A stretch of 49,387 nt of DNA. It comes from Anaerophilus nitritigenes. GTDB lineage: Bacteria; Bacillota; Clostridia; Peptostreptococcales; Thermotaleaceae. The position numbers and the translations under genes were made by a program. Positions within the stretch are counted from its first letter, which is position 1; each line of letters starts with the position of its first letter. The notes beneath the pieces are model-generated. The model ran no database searches, was not told the DNA's origin, and was given only the letters and a program-made list of their open reading frames with translations. The DNA lies in assembly GCF_004138215.1 (NCBI RefSeq), contig NZ_RYYS01000028.1, positions 1 to 49,387 on the forward strand. The letters are read 5' to 3'. Below, piece by piece: positions 44,890 to 49,387 of this stretch.

Positions 44890-45960
44890 TTTGTACTGAT
44901 CTATTAATCTTTTTAAAATTCCTTTTTCTTTATCTATATCAAATACATAGGATGAATTTTTGGGTATTACTAAAATATCTAAATTTTTTATTTCTATTTT
45001 CTCTTGTTTATACTCTAAATTTCTAATTCTTCCATTTAGATTCATTACTTTCATATATAAATCACAACAAGAATATTTTAAAACTTCCTGTATATGATTT
45101 TTGTCATTTATTACACTTCCATTGATAGATAAAATAATATCTCCTCTTTGAAGTCCTATTTTCTCTCCTACTCCTCCTTTATATAAATCAAGTACACTAA
45201 CTCCTCTACTATGATTTCTAAAAATAGGTGTCTTTTTTTTCTCTTTTCTTTGCCCATATACAATAAGAATTTCATGACCTATAGGCGCAAATAAAGCAGC
45301 AATAAATTTTATATCATAAAAATTCATTGATAAAATAGCCAAAATGAGTAAACTTACACTATACACAAACAATCTTTTTCCAGATTCTTTGCATTTTTTT
45401 TTTGGAACATCACCTAAAGCTAAATCTCCATATCCTAAAGCTGCTACACAACACATAGGAAAAAACATCATTGGAATAGGCCAAAACCTTTGCATCATAT
45501 ATCCACCTATAATTCCATATTTTTCATGTTCTATTAAAATAGGAATCGCTTCTTTGTCTCCATCAAAGTAAATTAAAACACTTTCAATCAAATGCAAAAT
45601 TGCAATAATTTCTAAAACTTTAGATACATCCATACTTGGAAAACCTAAAATCAAACTTGATAAAGCTAATAATCCACCTGAATAAGAAAAACATATATAT
45701 CTAGGATGAATAAACATAAGAATGATAGATAAAGGAAGAATATATATATAGTCCATAAAGTTGATAACTGTCCCGAATTGAATCATCAATATACTTCCTA
45801 ATATTCCTCCTAATAATCCTACTCCTATTGCATAAAAGAACATATACTGTACTGAATGAGATTTACCTATAATTTTTTTTCTTCTTTTATAAATTTTTTG
45901 ATATTGTATACCCAAAAGAATAAAAATCAATAAAAAAGAAGGTTGTAAAAAATTACTCAA
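44863..45960 (-). CDS. MinJ-like polytopic membrane protein with C-terminal PDZ domain
   Basis: A 365-residue protein. Residues 5-240 hold about seven hydrophobic segments (FLLIFILLGIQYQ, IYILPLSIILMFIH and others). A PDZ domain follows at about 260-335 (GVGEKIGLQRGDIILSINGS). This layout and a ctpA/B protease neighbour match Bacillus MinJ (YvjD), which links DivIVA to MinD at the division site. Sequence similarity is not strong enough for me to assign the function. It starts at TTG, 7 nt after AAGGAGG. A terminator follows the protease gene, so this gene is probably transcribed separately. Confidence 0.75.
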   Translation of the reverse strand: MSNFLQPSFLLIFILLGIQYQKIYKRRKKIIGKSHSVQYMFFYAIGVGLLGGILGSILMIQFGTVINFMDYIYILPLSIILMFIHPRYICFSYSGGLLALSSLILGFPSMDVSKVLEIIAILHLIESVLIYFDGDKEAIPILIEHEKYGIIGGYMMQRFWPIPMMFFPMCCVAALGYGDLALGDVPKKKCKESGKRLFVYSVSLLILAILSMNFYDIKFIAALFAPIGHEILIVYGQRKEKKKTPIFRNHSRGVSVLDLYKGGVGEKIGLQRGDIILSINGSVINDKNHIQEVLKYSCCDLYMKVMNLNGRIRNLEYKQEKIEIKNLDILVIPKNSSYVFDIDKEKGILKRLIDQYKTTKNPVCS

Positions 45961-45978
45961 AGCATCTCCTCCTTATAT

Positions 45979-46014
45979 GACAAAAGCGTCCATAAACTCT
46001 TGGACGCTTTTTCA
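45979..46014 (-). terminator. Terminator of the ctp gene
   Basis: AAAAGCGTCCA pairs with TGGACGCTTTT around a 9-nt loop, with T runs on the minus strand, between the protease stop and the MinJ-like start. Confidence 0.88.
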
Positions 46015-46054
46015 ATTTACTATTTATTTTTTCCATATTATTCATATTCTAAAC

Positions 46055-47281
46055 TTATCTTTTAATTTTATTTTCTAAAACCTCTACAGCCTTTTGTAAT
46101 TGTATATCTTCCTCATAAGTAATCAAATACAATTTTTCTTCCAATTCTTTTGGAAGCTTTACTTCAATATCTGGAGCAATTCCCTTTCCATGAATATAAG
46201 TACCATTTGGTGTAAAGTATTGAGCTGTAGTAAGTCTAAAACCTGAACCATCCTTTAATCCTCGAATTTGTTGTACAAGTCCTTTTCCAAAGGTAGTCGT
46301 TCCTATTAATTGTCCTGATTTTGTATCCTGTACAGCACCAGATAAAATTTCAGAAGCACTAGCACTTCCTCCATTTACTAACAATACAAAAGGATAATTT
46401 ACACGATCTTTATCAGACTTTTTATATTCTTTCTTTCCAGCTCGATCCATTGTATATACAATAGTCTGCTCTCCTAATAATCTATCTGCTACTTTTACAC
46501 ATTCTTCTAATAATCCACCTGGGTTATTTCTTAAATCAATCACCAATCCTTTTATATTTTTATTTTCTAATTCTTTTAATCTTTTTAAGAAATCTTCTGA
46601 AGTATGTTCATCAAACATACTAATACGAATATAACCCATATCATCTTTTAATATTTTTGTAGATACAGTTTGAGATCTTACTTTTTCTCTTGTGATTAAA
46701 ACATCTTGAGTTTCTTTACTTCCTTTTTTAAGAACTGTCAAAGTAACTTGTGTACCTTCTTTTCCCTTTATTTTAGTAACAGCTTGCTCTAATTTTTGTG
46801 CAATAAACTCTTCACCATCTACTCCTATAATCTTATCTCCTGGCTTTAGACCTGCTCTGTCCCCTGGAGACCCTTGAAAAGGTTCTACTACAGTAATAAG
46901 TCCATCCTCTCCTTGTGTCATAATGACACCAATTCCTCCATAATAATTCCCTTCCGTATGCTCCATGAATCTTTTAAACTCAGCTCTATCCATATATTGA
47001 GAATATGGATCTTCTAATGCTGCAAACATGCCTCTTATGAGCCAATCCTCAAAGTTTGCTTCATTAACTGGTTTATAATAATTTTGTGTAACAATTTCTT
47101 TTAACCCTAACATTTTGCCATAAGTTTTGTTTAAGTCTTTATAGTATTTATAATCTCCTTTTGAGATAACTACCTTGTCTCCTACTGTTAATCCTACAAT
47201 ATTACTCACAGTAAAAGTAAAAATTCCTGTTATTAATACTAATATGATTGCTCCTGTTATAGCTCGTTTTTTACTTATCAT
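46055..47281 (-). CDS. Carboxyl-terminal processing protease, S41A (CtpA/CtpB)
   Basis: A 408-residue secreted or membrane-anchored protease. One transmembrane segment lies at residues 8-30 (AITGAIILVLITGIFTFTV). A PDZ domain lies at about 90-185 (GIGVIMTQGEDGLITVVEPF, RAGLKPGDKIIGVDG). The S41 domain has catalytic Ser in NGGSASASEILSGA and Lys in TTFGKGLVQQ. Bacillus CtpB, also next to minJ, cleaves SpoIVFA and activates the sigma-K checkpoint. A sporulation role is thus possible here. Confidence 0.92.
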   Translation of the reverse strand: MISKKRAITGAIILVLITGIFTFTVSNIVGLTVGDKVVISKGDYKYYKDLNKTYGKMLGLKEIVTQNYYKPVNEANFEDWLIRGMFAALEDPYSQYMDRAEFKRFMEHTEGNYYGGIGVIMTQGEDGLITVVEPFQGSPGDRAGLKPGDKIIGVDGEEFIAQKLEQAVTKIKGKEGTQVTLTVLKKGSKETQDVLITREKVRSQTVSTKILKDDMGYIRISMFDEHTSEDFLKRLKELENKNIKGLVIDLRNNPGGLLEECVKVADRLLGEQTIVYTMDRAGKKEYKKSDKDRVNYPFVLLVNGGSASASEILSGAVQDTKSGQLIGTTTFGKGLVQQIRGLKDGSGFRLTTAQYFTPNGTYIHGKGIAPDIEVKLPKELEEKLYLITYEEDIQLQKAVEVLENKIKR

Positions 47282-47396
47282 ATTTTCTTCACCTCAATAC
47301 TTTCTTTTACATAAATATATTATTCCTTTAGACTTTTGAATATCACAAAATCTTTTTTCACATCATACCACTCATTGAAATCTTTGTAAATGGATA

Positions 47397-47427
47397 AAGT
47401 GCCAAGATTTTATTTGGCACTTTTACT
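47397..47427 (-). terminator. Terminator of the class IV aminotransferase gene
   Basis: AAAGTGCCAA pairs with TTGGCACTTT around an 8-nt loop, with the minus strand ending in TTTATCC; it overlaps the stop codon. Confidence 0.8.
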
Positions 47428-48246
47428 TTGAAGATATTTTTTCATTTCTTCTATATATCCTTTCCCTATTTTTTGAATAATAGGATTATCTACAGAATGG
47501 ATATGATCTTTTCCGATACTTTCAATTGGTAACACATTCACAGAAGTTCCCGACATAAAAGCTCCTTGTAAAGTAGGGATTTCACTTTCATAAATAGACT
47601 TTTCTATGACTTGTATACCTAAACTTTTGCAAACCTCCATAATCTTATTTCTAGTAACTCCTAATAAAACTTTTTGTCCTGAAGCCGTATATACCTTATT
47701 GTTTTTTACAAAAAACATATTGGAACGACTTCCCTCTGTAATGGATTCATCTTCATTCACTAAAATAGCTTCAAAAGCATTTTCTTTTTCTAAAAGTTCT
47801 TTTACACTTTCTTTAAATGAAGCATTAAGCACCTTTGCATTTGGATTTTTTCTCTCAGAACGATACAAAATAGTATGAATTCCTTTTTCATACACTTTTT
47901 TTTCTGGATAATAACTTTTAATAAAATAAGTAAAAAAATCTTGTTTTTCTTTTTCTAAATTGGTACAAAGAAGCTTTACATTTATATTTTTACAATCATT
48001 CATTAAAACCAATTTAACAATTTCTTTTTCTATATCTTCATCAGATTTATGTATCTTTTGTCCTAAAATTTGTGCTGATTTTCTTAATCTTTCTAAATGT
48101 TCTTCTAAAAAAAGAGGAATTCCATCAATAATTCTAATAACCTCATAAATCATAGATGAAGAAATGTTCTCAAATGGATGGATTTCTTCTGTTTCATATA
48201 CCTCTGCATTATAAATATAGTAATTTAAAAAAGCTTCTGATTTCAT
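47410..48246 (-). CDS. Class IV PLP-dependent aminotransferase / aminodeoxychorismate lyase
   Basis: A 278-residue fold-type IV PLP enzyme. The Schiff-base Lys is in NPNAKVLNASF, the conserved Glu in ITEGSRSNMFFV, and the phosphate loop in GAFMSGTSVNVLPI. Branched-chain aminotransferase, D-amino-acid aminotransferase and 4-amino-4-deoxychorismate lyase (PabC) share these features. There is no pabA or pabB neighbour to decide. Ribosome site AGGGGTGA. The gene stands alone with its own terminator. Confidence 0.85.
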   Translation of the reverse strand: MKSEAFLNYYIYNAEVYETEEIHPFENISSSMIYEVIRIIDGIPLFLEEHLERLRKSAQILGQKIHKSDEDIEKEIVKLVLMNDCKNINVKLLCTNLEKEKQDFFTYFIKSYYPEKKVYEKGIHTILYRSERKNPNAKVLNASFKESVKELLEKENAFEAILVNEDESITEGSRSNMFFVKNNKVYTASGQKVLLGVTRNKIMEVCKSLGIQVIEKSIYESEIPTLQGAFMSGTSVNVLPIESIGKDHIHSVDNPIIQKIGKGYIEEMKKYLQSKSAK

Positions 48247-48291
48247 CTGTTCACCCCTACTTAATATATTCTTATTCTATTATATTCCATT

Positions 48292-49221
48292 TTATGATGC
48301 ACTTCTAGTACTCTTTCCCACAGATATTTTCATATTATTCAATGATACTCCTGCAATAATCCCTAGTCCTCCTAAAAAAGTATATCTACTAATATCTTCT
48401 TGAAACATAACAATAGAAACAATAGATGCCACTAATGGATTGATATAATTAAAAACAGCAGTTCTAGAAGCTCCAATATCTTTGATTCCTGTATACCATC
48501 CATAATATCCCACAACTGTACAAGTCAGAGCCAAATATAAAGCAGCTAATATATTTTTTATACTCAATTTTGAAATCATATAAACAAACGAAACAGGAGA
48601 TAAAAAATTAGGAATCAATATAATAGGTATTAAAAGTATACATGATGCAGTATTAATATGAGCAATTGCAATAAACGGATCATATTTTTGTAGTATTCTC
48701 TTTGATCCAATAGAAAATGCAGCCAACATACCTGCATCCAAGATTATTAAAAAATCTCCAAATAAAGTTTTACTTTTAAAAATTCCAAATAAGTGACCCT
48801 TTGTAATGATTGCCAATATCCCTATAAAACATAACATCATTCCTAATATTCTATAGACATTTAATTCTTCCTTGAGAAAAATTCTAGCATAAACTGCAAT
48901 CATAATAGGAGACATTCCTAAAATTAAAGAAGCATTGACTGTACTTGTAAAATACAAAGCACTATATTGTACAATAAAATATCCTGTAAAACCCATAAAT
49001 GCTAAATAAAATATATATGGAAGATCTTCCTTATGTATTTTTCTCTTTTCTGGTTCTACTTTCTTTAATATAAAGAAAAAAACAATTGTTGAAAAAAAAG
49101 TCCTTAAAAATAAAAATTGAGCAGGTGATAAAGATCCCATTCCTAATTTTGCTGTAGCAAAAGAAGTTCCCCAAAAAATTACTGCTAAAATTAATAAAAC
49201 ATATACCTTTTTAATATTCAT
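48292..49221 (-). CDS. EamA/DMT-family transporter
   Basis: A 309-residue protein with ten transmembrane helices in two EamA repeats (about 8-140 and 155-300). Typical segments: LAVIFWGTSFATAKLG at the start of repeat 1, LGMSPIMIAVYARIFLKEEL closing it, and YINPLVASIVSIVMFQEDIS in repeat 2. Such proteins export metabolites or amino acids; the substrate is unknown. Ribosome site GGAGG. It is a single-gene unit. Confidence 0.9.
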   Translation of the reverse strand: MNIKKVYVLLILAVIFWGTSFATAKLGMGSLSPAQFLFLRTFFSTIVFFFILKKVEPEKRKIHKEDLPYIFYLAFMGFTGYFIVQYSALYFTSTVNASLILGMSPIMIAVYARIFLKEELNVYRILGMMLCFIGILAIITKGHLFGIFKSKTLFGDFLIILDAGMLAAFSIGSKRILQKYDPFIAIAHINTASCILLIPIILIPNFLSPVSFVYMISKLSIKNILAALYLALTCTVVGYYGWYTGIKDIGASRTAVFNYINPLVASIVSIVMFQEDISRYTFLGGLGIIAGVSLNNMKISVGKSTRSAS

Positions 49222-49280
49222 AATTTCCTCCTATATGCTATGTACTATTTACATATTGATCATACCATATTATAACATTA

Positions 49281-49322
49281 ATAGACAAAAAAAACAGTAA
49301 GCATATATGCTTACTGTTTTTT
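49281..49322 (-). terminator. Terminator of tRNA-Phe
   Basis: AAAACAGTAAGCAT pairs with ATGCTTACTGTTTT (49291-49304 with 49307-49320), giving a strong stem with T run on the minus strand just past the tRNA 3' end. Confidence 0.9.
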
Positions 49323-49324
49323 CA

Positions 49325-49387
49325 TGGTGCCCAGAGGCGGAATCGAACCACCGACACGGGGATTTTCAGTCCCCTGCTCTACCGACT
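49325..49387 (-). tRNA. tRNA-Phe (GAA), 5' end outside the window
   Basis: On the minus strand: D-arm remnant AGTCGGTAGAGCA, anticodon stem GGGGA/TCCCC with loop CTGAAAA (anticodon GAA), T-arm GGTGGTTCGATTCCGCC and 3' acceptor GGGCA with encoded CCA. About 13 bases of the 5' acceptor and D-arm are missing at the window edge. Confidence 0.95.

Overview
The window is very AT-rich DNA from a low-GC, spore-former-type anaerobic Firmicute, most likely class Clostridia (Alkaliphilus/Crassaminicella-like). The grounds are AGGAGG-type ribosome sites, the Bacillus-like murB-rapZ-yvcK-whiA-crh and uvrB/uvrA-minJ-ctp neighbourhoods, an [FeFe]-hydrogenase maturation operon, a pyruvate kinase with a C-terminal PEP-utilising domain, and HPr kinase. 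The exact genus cannot be read from the sequence. Nearly all chromosomal genes lie on the minus strand.

1-4620 is one end of an integrated element (prophage or ICE). It holds a Rha-family regulator cut by the window edge, an excisionase-like HTH protein and a BRO antirepressor. Next comes a two-repressor switch whose divergent control region carries four copies of an operator-like motif, followed by an ImmA-type metallopeptidase and a tyrosine integrase that abuts the 3' end of rlmD.

4622-16926 is core chromosome: rlmD, a YbgC-type thioesterase, pyk, pfkA, a 59-residue conserved protein, dnaE, a YtoI-type CBS/hot-dog regulator and an HD-GYP protein. dnaE is interrupted by an 831-bp group I intron (11181-12011) with a recognisable P3-P9 core and a LAGLIDADG homing endonuclease gene that looks frameshifted and shortened. 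Joining the exons restores a continuous 1157-residue DnaE. The insertion point is 4 nt from where the cyanobacterial split DnaE intein sits.

16925-22692 is the murB / PHP phosphatase / rapZ / yvcK / nudix / whiA / crh cluster. The HPr-like protein at its end has Arg where HPr has the phosphorylated His15 but keeps Ser46, which fits a Crh-type regulator. The kinase that would act on Ser46 (hprK) lies at 30954.

22766-30900 holds an orphan solute-binding protein, a 2-Cys peroxiredoxin behind two PerR-box-like palindromes, and the H-cluster maturation operon (TM1266-type regulator, hydG, hydE, hydF), in which HydE carries an N-terminal DUF3343 domain. An arsR-permease-thioredoxin operon with a palindromic operator follows.

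30941-35544 has hprK and a class III polyhydroxyalkanoate cluster (phaB, phaJ, phaE, phaC). 35640-43372 has the excision repair genes uvrC, uvrA and uvrB, with a LexA box at the uvrB promoter, and a small secreted protein. 43475-49387 has a GAF-GGDEF diguanylate cyclase, a MinJ-like PDZ membrane protein, a CtpA/B protease, a class IV aminotransferase, an EamA transporter and a truncated tRNA-Phe at the edge.
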